In this document: piece after piece, positions 41,089-49,738 of the stretch
How positions within the stretch are numbered: position 1 is the first letter of the stretch
How the letters are laid out: every line of letters starts with the position of its first letter
NCBI GenBank assembly: GCA_958295865.1
Contig: CATQHF010000001.1
Span: forward strand, 372,001 to 436,000
Origin: an uncultured Dehalococcoidia bacterium
GTDB lineage: Bacteria; Chloroflexota; Dehalococcoidia; Lucifugimonadales; JADFKI01
Reading direction: 5' to 3'
DNA length: 64,000 nt
Program-made: the position numbers and the translations under genes
Notes under the pieces: model-generated
Database searches by the model: none
The model's input: the letters and a program-made list of their open reading frames with translations, nothing else
Told to the model about the DNA's origin: nothing

Positions 41089-43302
41089 TTAGGGCAAGGT
41101 GGGTTCGGTTATTTCTAGGGTTTGGTTGGGGGGGATGTTGCGGATGAGCTGGCGGATTCCGCTGGGCCAGAAGATGGTTACTTCGTCGATGATGTCGGCG
41201 TCTGCGATGCCGAAGTGGAGGTCGAGGCTGGACATGGATAGGAAGCTTGCGCCGGCGGTTACATCGGCGGTCTGGGTGCGGGGGTTGCCTTGCTCGTCCA
41301 TAGCGGTTAGGAATACGCGCGCGCCGATGGCGTCGGCGTTGCTGCCCGTGCCGTCCACCGCCATGCGCCCTTTGAGCCTGAGCGTGAGCCAGTTGTCATC
41401 ACCGCCGCCGTTTAGCCAGACGAAGGTTGGGCCGCGCTCGAAGTCGAGTTCGTCGCCGTTGCCGGTGAATATGGGGCCGGCGCTGTTGGTGGCTATGAGG
41501 TCTATGTAGCCGTCGCCGTTGAGGTCGCCTTTCGCCAAGCCCTTGCCGTTTTCGTGGTATGCGGTGTCTAGTCGCTGCGCCGCGCGGTCGAAGTCTGGGT
41601 CGGCGGGGTTGAGGTTGGAGTAGTCCACGCCCTTGATGTTGAGCAGGTTTGCCTCGACGGTGATGTCTTGGAAGCTGCCGCGCCCATCGCCGCGCAGCAT
41701 GCGCCCGGCGGCGGGGAACCACTTGCCATCGGGGGATTCGCCGCGTCCGAGCGCGGAGCCTGTCCAGTATAAATCTTGGTCGCCGTCGTTTTCGTAGTCG
41801 AAGAAGGCTGCGCCGAAGCCGAAGTCGTAGGCGGCTAGTCCGGTGGGGACGCGCCAGTCGAGCCATATCTTCACGGGGTCGAGGGAGTCGGGGGGCATGA
41901 CGCGGCTCGGCTCGATGGGGACGGCGGCGGCGACATCGGGGAAGAATCCGACTTCGCCTAGACGGGGGACGAGGGTGGTGCCGTCGTTGCGGAGCAGGTA
42001 GTGGGCGCAGGTGGATATGGCGTAGAGCTGCTCGCCGGAGCAGTCGCCGCTTGCGCTCTCGAAGGGGAGCGGGCGGGTTTTGGGGTGGTAGCCGATGTTG
42101 GTTACGAAGATGTCGAGGTCGGCATCGCCGTCGTAGTCGCCGAGCGCGAAGCCCATCCAGTTGCCGCGCTTGTCCAGTCCCATGGGGCGCTCGACGGATA
42201 TGAAGCGGATGCCTTCATCGTCGGAGTCGTTGCGGTATATCTTGACGGGGCCGCCGTCGTCAGCCGTCCAGAGGTCGGGATCGCCGTCGTCGTCGAAGTC
42301 GAAGAACATGGTAGCCCAGGTGACGACCTGCTCGCCGCGCACGCCCGCTTCGCTGCCTATCTCGGTGAAGGTGAGGTCGCCGTTGTTGCGGTATAGCACG
42401 TTGCCGTTGCCGCTTGTGGGTACGCCGGGGTGGACGGCGTCTAGGTCGGAGCGGTTGGCGACGAAGATGTCGGTGTAGCCGTCGCGGTCGATGTCGGCGC
42501 AGGCGGGGCTTGTGCCGGTTCGGACATTGGCATGCGCGCCGAATGCGGCTTGGGTTATGTCGGTGAATGTGCCGTCGCCGTCGTTGCGGAGCAGGCGGTC
42601 GCTGATGGCGTCGTGCAGCGCGCGGTCTTGCGCCGCGTCTTGGAAGTCCAAGCCGTCGCCCACGATGCCCTGGGCGCTGATGTAGAGGTCTTGGTATCCG
42701 TCGTTGTCGAGGTCGCAGGCGACTGCGCCGGTGCTGTTGGACGCGGTGGCGTGGGCGTGGGCGTCTTCGGCGACTTCGGTGAAATTGAGGTCGCCGTCGT
42801 TGCGGAATAGCAGGTTGGGGTTGTCACGGGACTGTGTGATGTAGAAGTCCATGTCGCCGTCGCGGTCGTAATCGAAGATGGCGACGCCGGTTAGGTCGTT
42901 GGCGACGGAGGCGTTGTCGCCGAGGGCCTGGGGGGCGATGTCGGTGAAGGGCGCTACGTCGTCGGTGGGCGCGCCGGTGAAGCCGGGGATGCGGAAGCGG
43001 CGGGTGTCCACGCCGGCGCGGGGGCGGTCGCTGTTCAAGGCGGTGATAGGCTCGGTGCGAACGGGGGCGGCGGGCTGACTAGGGGATGTTGTGGGCGCGC
43101 TTGCGGGGGATGCGGTGGGGGCTGTTCTGGTGGCTGCTGTCTGGGTTGCGGCTATCTGCTCGGACACAGAGGGTTCACCGCACGCGATAGCGGCGATGGC
43201 GAGCAGGGCGATTAGGGTGAGGGCGAGCGTGGGGGGGCGCAGGGCGCGGGTGAGCGCCAGGGGGCGTAGGGGTATGGTCGGAATGATGGTGAGTGTTTTC
43301 AT
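41089..43302 (-). CDS. CRTAC1-like FG-GAP/VCBS lipoprotein with ASPIC/UnbV domain
   Basis: 737 residues. A signal with lipobox (LLAIAAIAC) and a Thr/Pro/Ala linker (about 42-85) are followed by seven calcium-type blades: DYDRDGDMDFYI, DLDNDGYQDLYI, DIDRDGYTDIFV, DFDDDGDPDLWT, DYDGDADLDIFV, DYENDGDQDLYW and DLNGDGYIDLIA. The C-terminal 90 residues are the ASPIC/UnbV domain (NWLTLRLKG, LHFGIADADIIDEVTIFWPS). Such proteins are exported and thought to bind carbohydrate or protein at the cell surface with calcium. The function is not known. It stands alone, convergent with the methylase region. Confidence 0.9.
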   Translation of the reverse strand: MKTLTIIPTIPLRPLALTRALRPPTLALTLIALLAIAAIACGEPSVSEQIAATQTAATRTAPTASPASAPTTSPSQPAAPVRTEPITALNSDRPRAGVDTRRFRIPGFTGAPTDDVAPFTDIAPQALGDNASVANDLTGVAIFDYDRDGDMDFYITQSRDNPNLLFRNDGDLNFTEVAEDAHAHATASNSTGAVACDLDNDGYQDLYISAQGIVGDGLDFQDAAQDRALHDAISDRLLRNDGDGTFTDITQAAFGAHANVRTGTSPACADIDRDGYTDIFVANRSDLDAVHPGVPTSGNGNVLYRNNGDLTFTEIGSEAGVRGEQVVTWATMFFDFDDDGDPDLWTADDGGPVKIYRNDSDDEGIRFISVERPMGLDKRGNWMGFALGDYDGDADLDIFVTNIGYHPKTRPLPFESASGDCSGEQLYAISTCAHYLLRNDGTTLVPRLGEVGFFPDVAAAVPIEPSRVMPPDSLDPVKIWLDWRVPTGLAAYDFGFGAAFFDYENDGDQDLYWTGSALGRGESPDGKWFPAAGRMLRGDGRGSFQDITVEANLLNIKGVDYSNLNPADPDFDRAAQRLDTAYHENGKGLAKGDLNGDGYIDLIATNSAGPIFTGNGDELDFERGPTFVWLNGGGDDNWLTLRLKGRMAVDGTGSNADAIGARVFLTAMDEQGNPRTQTADVTAGASFLSMSSLDLHFGIADADIIDEVTIFWPSGIRQLIRNIPPNQTLEITEPTLP

Positions 43303-43345
43303 CCGACTATTTTACGATAATTGTAGAGAGGGTGTCAGGGGGAGT

Positions 43346-43609
43346 GGAATTAAGAATTGAGAATTAGGAATTAAGAATTGGCTGTGTTGGGGTTTGGGTG
43401 CGATGTTTCACATCCTGATGGCAACCGATACCGAAGTTCGACGGTGGTTGCTGAAGGCATAGGTGTTCGGCAGATTGGGATTTTTGATTCCTCACTGCGT
43501 TCGGAATGACAAGGGGAAGGCGCTCGGAATGACAATGAAAATTGCTGCGGTGTGTTCGGGATGACGCAGTATTGAAGATACTGGATTCCTGCGAAAGCAG
43601 GAATGACGG
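43346..43609. repeat. Type C repeats followed by a type B fragment
   Basis: gaattaagaattgagaatta is followed by type C inverted motifs (attcctcactgcgttcggaatgac) and, at 43577-43609, a type B right half (ctggattcctgcgaaagcag). From 43303 to 43722 no gene is supported; 43625-43700 holds a further fragment (gttcgacaggctcaccacga) that recurs near 45660 and 50600. Confidence 0.7.
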
Positions 43610-43722
43610 GGTGGGGGCGAGATGGTGGTTCGACAGGCTCACCACGAACGAAAGAAAAGAGGCTCACCATGAACGGGAGAAGGGCGGCTCGCTCCGAGGG
43701 GCGTGGGGGTGACTGAGGGGGG

Positions 43723-44478
43723 TTAGCCTAGTTTTTCTAGGAGGTGGATAGGGCCGGTGGCGGCGAAGATGTATAGGGACATGCCTATGCCGATGGCGAG
43801 CGCCCAGGGGCCGATGACGGATGCCCAGGGCGCTATGGCTGCGGACCAGCGGGAGGATGCGGGTATCCAGCCGCCTATGGCGTACATTATGGAGTCGGGC
43901 TGCGCGTTGGGGTGCGCCATGCGGTTGAGCATGTCGATTATCCAGCCGACGATGCCGTATATTATGCCTATTATGAGCGCGGTGAAGAGGCTGAGGACGC
44001 CGTAGGTGAATGATGCTAGCGGGGCGCGGAAGAATGAGTCTATGGTCTGGTCTATCAGCCCGCTAAAGGGCATTGCGCCTTCGGAGTAGTATGTGAAGGT
44101 GAGGGTGAAGGGCAGGGATGCGCCGGTTAGGAAGGTGGATGTGACGCCGAATGCCAGCCCGATGCCTATCCAGAGGGGGAGGGGGCGCGCTTCGTCGGCG
44201 TAGCCGCCAATCCAGTACATGATGGGCAGAAGCGTCAGCAAGGTGAATATGCCGGCGCCCGCGGCGGTGTAGAGGGCGGGAGCGCCCGCCAGACGCACGG
44301 GGTCTTCGTTCACGCCCGGTATGTAGATGGTGCCTATGATCGAGGCGGCGGCGGCGAATAGGATGCCTAGCAGCGTGAGGGTTGCGGCAAAGCGCACCCG
44401 CAAGGTGTGCATCGCGCGCCTGCGATCTTGGGCGGCGGTGGATGCGGCAGACTCTCTGTTGGCTTGGCTTATCATCAA
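43723..44478 (-). CDS. Multi-pass membrane protein of unknown function
   Basis: 251 residues. Four clear membrane segments: about 27-50 (FAATLTLLGILFAAAASIIG), 70-92, 100-122 and 150-175 (TYGVLSLFTALIIGIIYGIV), with another near the C-terminus. The pattern of a Gly-rich loop with VNEDP between helices 1 and 2 suggests a small integral membrane family in the Yip1 or DUF class, but I cannot name it. It is not operonic; promoter not evident. Confidence 0.65.
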   Translation of the reverse strand: MMISQANRESAASTAAQDRRRAMHTLRVRFAATLTLLGILFAAAASIIGTIYIPGVNEDPVRLAGAPALYTAAGAGIFTLLTLLPIMYWIGGYADEARPLPLWIGIGLAFGVTSTFLTGASLPFTLTFTYYSEGAMPFSGLIDQTIDSFFRAPLASFTYGVLSLFTALIIGIIYGIVGWIIDMLNRMAHPNAQPDSIMYAIGGWIPASSRWSAAIAPWASVIGPWALAIGIGMSLYIFAATGPIHLLEKLG

Positions 44479-44628
44479 TTAAGTTTAGCGTTTGTGGGGG
44501 TTGGTATCAAGGGTATTTTTTTCAAGGGCTATGGGGAGATAACGGGATATATGGGACGGGATGGGACAAGGGGACGGGTATTCTTATTATGTATTGGTAT
44601 TACAATCTGGGGCGGCGTATCAATCGTA

Positions 44629-44657
44629 CTGGATTCCTACGAAAGCAGGAATGACGA
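44629..44657. repeat. Type B repeat fragment (right hairpin)
   Basis: ctggattcctacgaaagcag gaatgac: the second hairpin only. The stretch 44479-44851 otherwise shows no gene; the following ttataatcagcgcgtattga resembles the flank at 40196. Confidence 0.65.
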
Positions 44658-44851
44658 TTTTATAATCAGCGCGTATTGAGAATACCGGGGGACGGGCTAA
44701 CTTGCGGAATGGGCGGGGGACGGAATAACATAGGCGGAGGGCTAACGAGATTTTTTCACCCCTATTCCTTTGGCAATATCAGGGCAGGTCTTTGGCAGCA
44801 GGGACGGGCGAAAGATGGGGGTTGACGGATATGGGGGAAGGAGTGACGGAT

Positions 44852-45622
44852 ATGACGACGGTTGTGGAGTATGAGTTGCGGGGGCGCGTGGCGTATATCA
44901 CGCTGAACAGGCCGGATAAGCTGAACGCTATCGATGTGGCAATGCGCGATGAGTTGTGGCGGCTGCTGCACGAGGTGAACGACAATCCTGATATATGGAT
45001 GGCGGTTATCACGGGGAACGGGCGGGCGTTTTCGGTGGGGCATGATTTGGTGTCCATGTCGGGGCGGAGCGATGCGCTGTATGACCCTGAGATTTCGACG
45101 GAAGACTTGTATGTGTATCAGTCGGAGATATTCAAGCCGATTATCTCGGCGATAAACGGGTTTTGCTTGGCGCAGGGCGGGGGCATCGCGCTGGCGTCGG
45201 ACATACGGATAGCGTCCGACCGGGCGCAGTTCGGCTGGCCGCAGGCGAAGCGCGGCATCGGATCGGTGAGCGGGCCGTGCATGCTGGCGCAGCGTGTGCC
45301 GCTGAACTTCGCGCTGGAGTTCTTGTTCACGGGTGATATGATAAGCGCGGAGCGGGCGTATGAGCTGGGGATGGTGAATATGGTGGTGCCGCACGAGCAG
45401 TTGATGGAGCGGACGGACGAACTGGTGCAGAAGCTGATGCAGAACGCGCCGCTGCCGATGCGCGCCATCAAGGAGGTCGCGGTGCGCGGGCTGAGCATGC
45501 GGCTGGAGGACAGGGTGCGACTGGCGGGCATCGTGAACCGGCGGTTGCAGAGGACTGATGACGCGCTGGAGGGTATCAAGGCGTTTCAGGAGAAGCGGAC
45601 GCCGGTGTTCAAGGGGAGTTAG
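44852..45622 (+). CDS. Enoyl-CoA hydratase/isomerase (crotonase) family protein
   Basis: 256 residues from ATG 44852 (ggag at about 44839, spacing 9). Crotonase motifs: VAYITLNRPDKLNAIDVAMR, the oxyanion-forming GNGRAFSVGHDL (about 54-65) and FCLAQGGGIALASDIRIAS (about 100-118). The usual catalytic glutamate pair of enoyl hydratases is not obvious in KRGIGSVSGPCMLAQ, so the reaction may be another crotonase-type step (isomerisation, decarboxylation or hydrolysis). Longer starts upstream are possible but lack spacing. It is followed 114 bp later by the PIG-L gene. Confidence 0.88.
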   Translation: MTTVVEYELRGRVAYITLNRPDKLNAIDVAMRDELWRLLHEVNDNPDIWMAVITGNGRAFSVGHDLVSMSGRSDALYDPEISTEDLYVYQSEIFKPIISAINGFCLAQGGGIALASDIRIASDRAQFGWPQAKRGIGSVSGPCMLAQRVPLNFALEFLFTGDMISAERAYELGMVNMVVPHEQLMERTDELVQKLMQNAPLPMRAIKEVAVRGLSMRLEDRVRLAGIVNRRLQRTDDALEGIKAFQEKRTPVFKGS

Positions 45623-45736
45623 GGTTTTCGGGCGGTTTTCAGTATTTGGCTGGCGGGTGGTTCGACAAGTTCAGGAGGCTCACTGCGAACGGGTGGGTTA
45701 ACAGGATATACAAGATAGGATTTTAGGGGATGAGCG

Positions 45737-46516
45737 ATGACACAAGCGAATTCTAGTTCTGAGGCGGGTTCCGGCGCGCAGTCGGGGACGCAGGAATATC
45801 CGAATCCGGATGATGCGGCTGATGTGTCGCTGAGCCGGACGCCGGTGCTGGTGGTTACGCCGCACCCGGACGATGCGGAGTCGGGCGCGGGCGCGACGAT
45901 AGTGAGGTGGGCGGCGCAGGGGCGCAAGGTGGTGCTGGTGGTATGCACGAACGGGGATAAGGGCAGTTCTGACCCGGAGATGACATCGCCAAAGCTCGCC
46001 GCGATACGCGAGGAGGAGCAGCGCGAGGCGGCGGAGGTCATGGGCGTGTCGGAGGTGGTGTTTCTGCGGCATACGGATCAGCACTTGCGGGATACATACG
46101 AGCTGCGGGAGCAGATTTCGCGGCAGATTCGTATTCACACGCCGGACACGGTGCTGACGATAGATCCAAATCGGCCGTATATTCGGCACGAGGATCACTA
46201 TGTCTGCGGGCGGGTGACGCTGAACTGCGTGTTCCCATACGCGCGGGATAGGCTGGCGTTTCCGGAGCACATCGCGGAGGGGTTGCAGCCGCACAAGACG
46301 CGCGAGGTGTATATGTGGGGTTCGCTGGAGCCGGACACATACCTGGATGTGACGGATACCTTCGATGTGAAGCTGGATGCGCTGAGCCGCCATCGCAGCC
46401 AGGTCGGGCAGGGCTGGGAGTTGCGCGAAGTGCGGGCGCGGACAAGGTACGCGGAGGTTGGGAAGCGGATTGGCGTTACATACGCGGAGGCGTTCAAGCG
46501 GATTGAAATCTTCTGA
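45737..46516 (+). CDS. PIG-L family deacetylase
   Basis: 259 residues. The metal and catalytic motif VVTPHPDDAESGAGATI is at about 37-53, with the later partner His in RHEDHYVCGRVTLNC (about 153-167). The family removes acetyl from N-acetylglucosamine-type substrates, for example in mycothiol or bacillithiol routes or antibiotic and lipid glycan synthesis. The N-terminal 30 residues are Ser/Gly-rich and disordered. It ends 14 bp before the first Uma2 gene of the array. Confidence 0.9.
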   Translation: MTQANSSSEAGSGAQSGTQEYPNPDDAADVSLSRTPVLVVTPHPDDAESGAGATIVRWAAQGRKVVLVVCTNGDKGSSDPEMTSPKLAAIREEEQREAAEVMGVSEVVFLRHTDQHLRDTYELREQISRQIRIHTPDTVLTIDPNRPYIRHEDHYVCGRVTLNCVFPYARDRLAFPEHIAEGLQPHKTREVYMWGSLEPDTYLDVTDTFDVKLDALSRHRSQVGQGWELREVRARTRYAEVGKRIGVTYAEAFKRIEIF

Positions 46517-46530
46517 CGGGGATGTGAGCG

Positions 46531-47103
46531 ATGGTTACTAATCCACAGGTGCGGTTGACGGTTCGGGATTACCTGAGTATCCCGGAGGACGACGAGAACC
46601 GCTATGAACTTATCGATGGGGAGCTTTATATGGCGCCTGCGCCTTCTTGGAGACATCAAAGGGGTGCTTTCAGACTATGTGACGCGCTGGACAAGTTTGT
46701 CTATGCGAATGGGCTGGGCGAGGTTGCGATAGCGCCGATTGATGTGTATCTGTCCGATGAGGATGTGTTCCAGCCGGACATCGTCTATATCTCCATAGAG
46801 CGACTGGACATCATACATCCCAATGGGGTTCACGGCGCGCCGGACTTGGTGGTCGAGGTGCTGTCGCCGGGGACGGAGCGGCGCGACAAGACGCTTAAGA
46901 GCGCGCGGTATGCGATGTTTGATGTTCGGGAGTATTGGCAGGCGGATCCTGTCGCAAAGACGATTGCGGTTTTGCGGGCAAGGGACGGCGTGTTCGAGCA
47001 TGTGGGGGTGTTCGGAGAGGGGATGACGCTGGAGACGCCGCTGCTGCCGGGGCTGCGGGTGGATGTGAGCGCGGTGTTCGACTACTATGTGCCGCAGGCG
47101 TGA
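46531..47103 (+). CDS. Uma2 family endonuclease, array copy 1
   Basis: 190 residues. It starts MVTNPQVRLTVRDYLSIPED, then ENRYELIDGELYMAPAPSW. Active-site strands are FQPDIVYIS (PD) and APDLVVEVLSPGTERRDK (E-V-x-S .. K), with VREYWQADP conserved. Residues 41-69 are unlike the other copies (variable part RGAFRLCDALDKFVYAN). It is first of four tandem genes with period 611 bp. Confidence 0.9.
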   Translation: MVTNPQVRLTVRDYLSIPEDDENRYELIDGELYMAPAPSWRHQRGAFRLCDALDKFVYANGLGEVAIAPIDVYLSDEDVFQPDIVYISIERLDIIHPNGVHGAPDLVVEVLSPGTERRDKTLKSARYAMFDVREYWQADPVAKTIAVLRARDGVFEHVGVFGEGMTLETPLLPGLRVDVSAVFDYYVPQA

Positions 47104-47141
47104 CGGGGGGATTGCGGGGACTGAAAGGCGGGATGTGAGCG

Positions 47142-47714
47142 ATGGTTACTAATCCACAGGTGCGGTTGACGGTTCGGGATTACCTGAGTATCCCGGACGA
47201 CGATGAGAACCGCTATGAACTTATCGATGGGGAGCTTTATATGGCGCCTGCGCCTTCTTGGGGACATCAGGATACCGTTGGCAACATATATGTCGCGTTG
47301 CGCGAGTTCGTCCATACCGATGGTCTGGGCAGGGTTACGATAGCGCTGATTGATGTGTATCTGTCCGATGAGGATGTGTTTCAGCCGGACATCATCTATA
47401 TTTCCATAGAGCGACTGGACATCATACACCCTAATGGGGTTCACGGCGCGCCGGATTTGGTGGTCGAGGTGTTGTCGCCGGGGACGGAGCGGCGCGACAA
47501 GACGCTGAAGAGCGCGCGGTATGCGATGTTCGATGTTCGGGAGTATTGGCAGGCTGATCCTGTCGCAAAGACGATTGCGGTTTTGCGGGCGAGGGACGGC
47601 GTGTTCGAGCGAGTGGGGGTGTTCGGAGAGGGGATGACACTGGAGACGCCGCTGCTGCCGGGGCTGCGGGTGGATGTGAGCGCGGTGTTCGACTACTATG
47701 TGCCGCAGGCGTGA
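47142..47714 (+). CDS. Uma2 family endonuclease, array copy 2
   Basis: 190 residues, nearly identical to copy 1 outside the variable segment. Residues 41-69 carry DTVGNIYVALREFVHTD between the conserved HQ and GLG. The active-site residues (PDIIYIS, DLVVEVLS) are intact. The spacer before it (tgacggggggattgcgggga) is repeated before copy 3, showing unit duplication. The start context gggatgtgagcgATG is shared by all four. Confidence 0.9.
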   Translation: MVTNPQVRLTVRDYLSIPDDDENRYELIDGELYMAPAPSWGHQDTVGNIYVALREFVHTDGLGRVTIALIDVYLSDEDVFQPDIIYISIERLDIIHPNGVHGAPDLVVEVLSPGTERRDKTLKSARYAMFDVREYWQADPVAKTIAVLRARDGVFERVGVFGEGMTLETPLLPGLRVDVSAVFDYYVPQA

Positions 47715-47752
47715 CGGGGGGATTGCGGGGACTGAAAGGCGGGATGTGAGCG

Positions 47753-48325
47753 ATGGTTACTAATCCACAGGTGCGGTTGACGGTTCGGGATTATCTGAGT
47801 ATCCCGGAGGACGATGAGAACCGCTATGAACTTATCCATGGGGAGCTTTATATGGCGCCCGCGCCTTCTTGGAGACATCAGGAATCTATCGCAAATTTGG
47901 TGTCTATACTGCGCGATTTCGTTCGCTCGAATGGGCTAGGCAGGGTTGTGGCGTCGCCTATTGATGTGTATCTGTCCGATGAGGATGTGTTTCAGCCGGA
48001 CATCATCTATATCTCCGTAGAGCGACTGGACATCATACACTTCAACGGGGTTCACGGCGCGCCGGACTTGGTGGTCGAGGTGCTGTCGCCGGGGACGGAG
48101 CGGCGCGACAAGACGCTCAAGAGCGCGCGGTATGCGATGTTCAATGTTCGGGAGTATTGGCAGGCTGACCCTATCGCAAAGACGATTGCGGTTTTGCGGG
48201 CGAGGGACGGCGTGTTCGAGCATGTGGGGGTGTTCGGGGAGGGGATGACGCTGGAGACGCCGTTGCTGCCGGGGCTGAGGGTGGATGTGAGCGCGGTGTT
48301 TGACTACTATGTGCCGCAGGCGTGA
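47753..48325 (+). CDS. Uma2 family endonuclease, array copy 3
   Basis: 190 residues. The variable segment is ESIANLVSILRDFVRSN. Shared with copy 4 but not copies 1-2 are DIIHFNG/HIIHFNG, MFNVREYW and QADPIAK, so copies 3 and 4 are a more recent pair in the downstream half. Position 29 is His (ELIHGELY) where copies 1-2 have Asp. Catalytic strands are intact. Confidence 0.9.
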   Translation: MVTNPQVRLTVRDYLSIPEDDENRYELIHGELYMAPAPSWRHQESIANLVSILRDFVRSNGLGRVVASPIDVYLSDEDVFQPDIIYISVERLDIIHFNGVHGAPDLVVEVLSPGTERRDKTLKSARYAMFNVREYWQADPIAKTIAVLRARDGVFEHVGVFGEGMTLETPLLPGLRVDVSAVFDYYVPQA

Positions 48326-48363
48326 CGGGTGGCTCACGGGGACTGAAAGGCGGGATGTGAGCG

Positions 48364-48936
48364 ATGGTTACTAATCCACAGGTGCGGTTGACGGTTCGGG
48401 ATTATTTGAGCATCCCGGAGGACGATGAGAACCGCTATGAACTTATCCAGGGGGAGCTTTATATGGCGCCTGCGCCTTCTTGGCCACATCAGGATTCATC
48501 CTTCAATCTGGCATCTGAGTTGCGCGGCTTCGTCCACGCCAATGGGCTGGGTAGGGTTGCGATAGCGCCGCTTGATGTGTATCTGTCCGATGAGGATGTG
48601 TTTCAGCCGGACATCATCTATATCTCCGTAGAGCGACTGCACATAATACATTTCAACGGGATTCACGGCGCGCCGGACTTGGTGGTAGAGGTGCTGTCGC
48701 CGGGGACGGAGCGGCGCGACAAGACGCTGAAGAGCGCGCGGTATGCGATGTTCAATGTTCGGGAGTATTGGCAGGCTGACCCTATCGCAAAGACGATTGC
48801 GGTTTTGCGAGCAAGGGATGGCGTGTTCGAGCGAGTGGGGGTGTTCGGAGAGGGGATGACGCTGGAGACGCCTTTGCTGCCGGGGCTGAGGGTGGATGTG
48901 AGCGCGGTGTTCGACTACTATGTACCGAGTCAATAG
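48364..48936 (+). CDS. Uma2 family endonuclease, array copy 4
   Basis: 190 residues. The variable segment is DSSFNLASELRGFVHAN, and position 29 is Gln (ELIQGELY). The last residues are VPSQ rather than VPQA, because the copy ends at the array boundary (different stop context, accgagtcaatag). The downstream gene is a membrane-anchored HNH protein. Catalytic strands are intact. Confidence 0.9.
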   Translation: MVTNPQVRLTVRDYLSIPEDDENRYELIQGELYMAPAPSWPHQDSSFNLASELRGFVHANGLGRVAIAPLDVYLSDEDVFQPDIIYISVERLHIIHFNGIHGAPDLVVEVLSPGTERRDKTLKSARYAMFNVREYWQADPIAKTIAVLRARDGVFERVGVFGEGMTLETPLLPGLRVDVSAVFDYYVPSQ

Positions 48937-48996
48937 CCTGTTTTCAGTGGTCAGTTAGTTGACGCGCTCTAGCCTTTGTCGGGAAGGTATCCGATA

Positions 48997-49710
48997 TTGA
49001 CGACGCAACAGAAAATACTACACATTTCCGGCACAGTTGCGTCGTTTGTACTTCTATGGACGCTCTGGATAACCGACCGCTATATCGATTTTCTGCTTCA
49101 GAAACGCGCGAATGAGCGCGCGCTACCCAGGACTAAGCGCATACGGTTTTCGGATGAATTGAGGCGACGCATACGCCGTAAGCAGAACAGTCTATGCATG
49201 TACTGCGGAGTTACTCTAAACAGACGGAATATGCACATAGACCACATATATCCGGTTGAGCACGGTGGCAGCAACAATCAGGAGAATCTGCAAGCCCTCT
49301 GTGCAGGATGCAATATGCGTAAAGGCGTCCAGACAGACAGCGAGTTCAGAGAACGCTATCGTGAACTACTGCCGCCAGTACAGGCAGGCTATTCTCCAGC
49401 ACCACCCATAGAGCGAATTCCACAGAGCATGTTTTTTGAAATCACTAGCCGCACTAGACAATTGGAATCAACAAGGGCACGACGGAGGGCAGTATTCAAG
49501 ACACCACGCCAAAAGATAAACAGTGGTAGCATCACTACTGGCGTTGTTGTTGGAATAGTCTGGTTTTTCGTTACCGCTGTCATCTTTGGAAGTGGAAGCG
49601 CCGCTGGTTATATCTCACTTTTCGGCGGCGTGATTGTAGGACTATTGGCAGCAATAGGAATAATCTGGCGTGCAAAGTACACAGGTCGGTTTGACGAAGA
49701 GGGTGAATAA
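48997..49710 (+). CDS. Membrane-anchored HNH endonuclease
   Basis: About 237 residues from TTG 48997 (ggaagg at 48982-48987, spacing 9); an earlier TTG at 48976 lacks a binding site. An N-terminal membrane helix (about 13-32, GTVASFVLLWTLWI) is followed by a cytoplasmic HNH domain: NSLCMYCGVTL, HIDHIYPVEHGGSNNQENLQ (residues about 83-102), ALCAGCNMRKG, with the two CxxC knuckles and the H-x-DH catalytic core. Two more hydrophobic segments close the protein (GVVVGIVWFFVTAVIFGSGS, GYISLFGGVIVGLLAAIGII). A membrane-tethered nuclease beside nuclease genes suggests action on entering DNA, but that is inference. Confidence 0.85.
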   Translation: MTTQQKILHISGTVASFVLLWTLWITDRYIDFLLQKRANERALPRTKRIRFSDELRRRIRRKQNSLCMYCGVTLNRRNMHIDHIYPVEHGGSNNQENLQALCAGCNMRKGVQTDSEFRERYRELLPPVQAGYSPAPPIERIPQSMFFEITSRTRQLESTRARRRAVFKTPRQKINSGSITTGVVVGIVWFFVTAVIFGSGSAAGYISLFGGVIVGLLAAIGIIWRAKYTGRFDEEGE

Positions 49711-49738
49711 TAGATCTTGAATAACCGAGGGGACGATT

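Larger units (their letters stand above)
46517..48936 (+). repeat. Four-unit tandem gene array, 611-bp period
   Basis: Unit starts are at 46531, 47142, 47753 and 48364, exactly 611 bp apart. Coding and intergenic parts are nearly identical apart from one window in each copy (46651-46737, 47262-47348, 47873-47959, 48484-48570) where the sequences diverge strongly without length change. Confidence 0.92.

Noticed and set aside
41089..43302. Long plus-strand ORFs opposite the CRTAC1-like gene
   Set aside because: They are GC-rich antisense shadows; the minus strand has signal peptide, seven calcium blades and the UnbV domain.
46531..48936. Uma2 array as a diversity-generating retroelement target
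   Set aside because: No reverse transcriptase and no template copy of the variable segment is visible in the window, and changes are not restricted to adenines. Gene conversion with selection is simpler.
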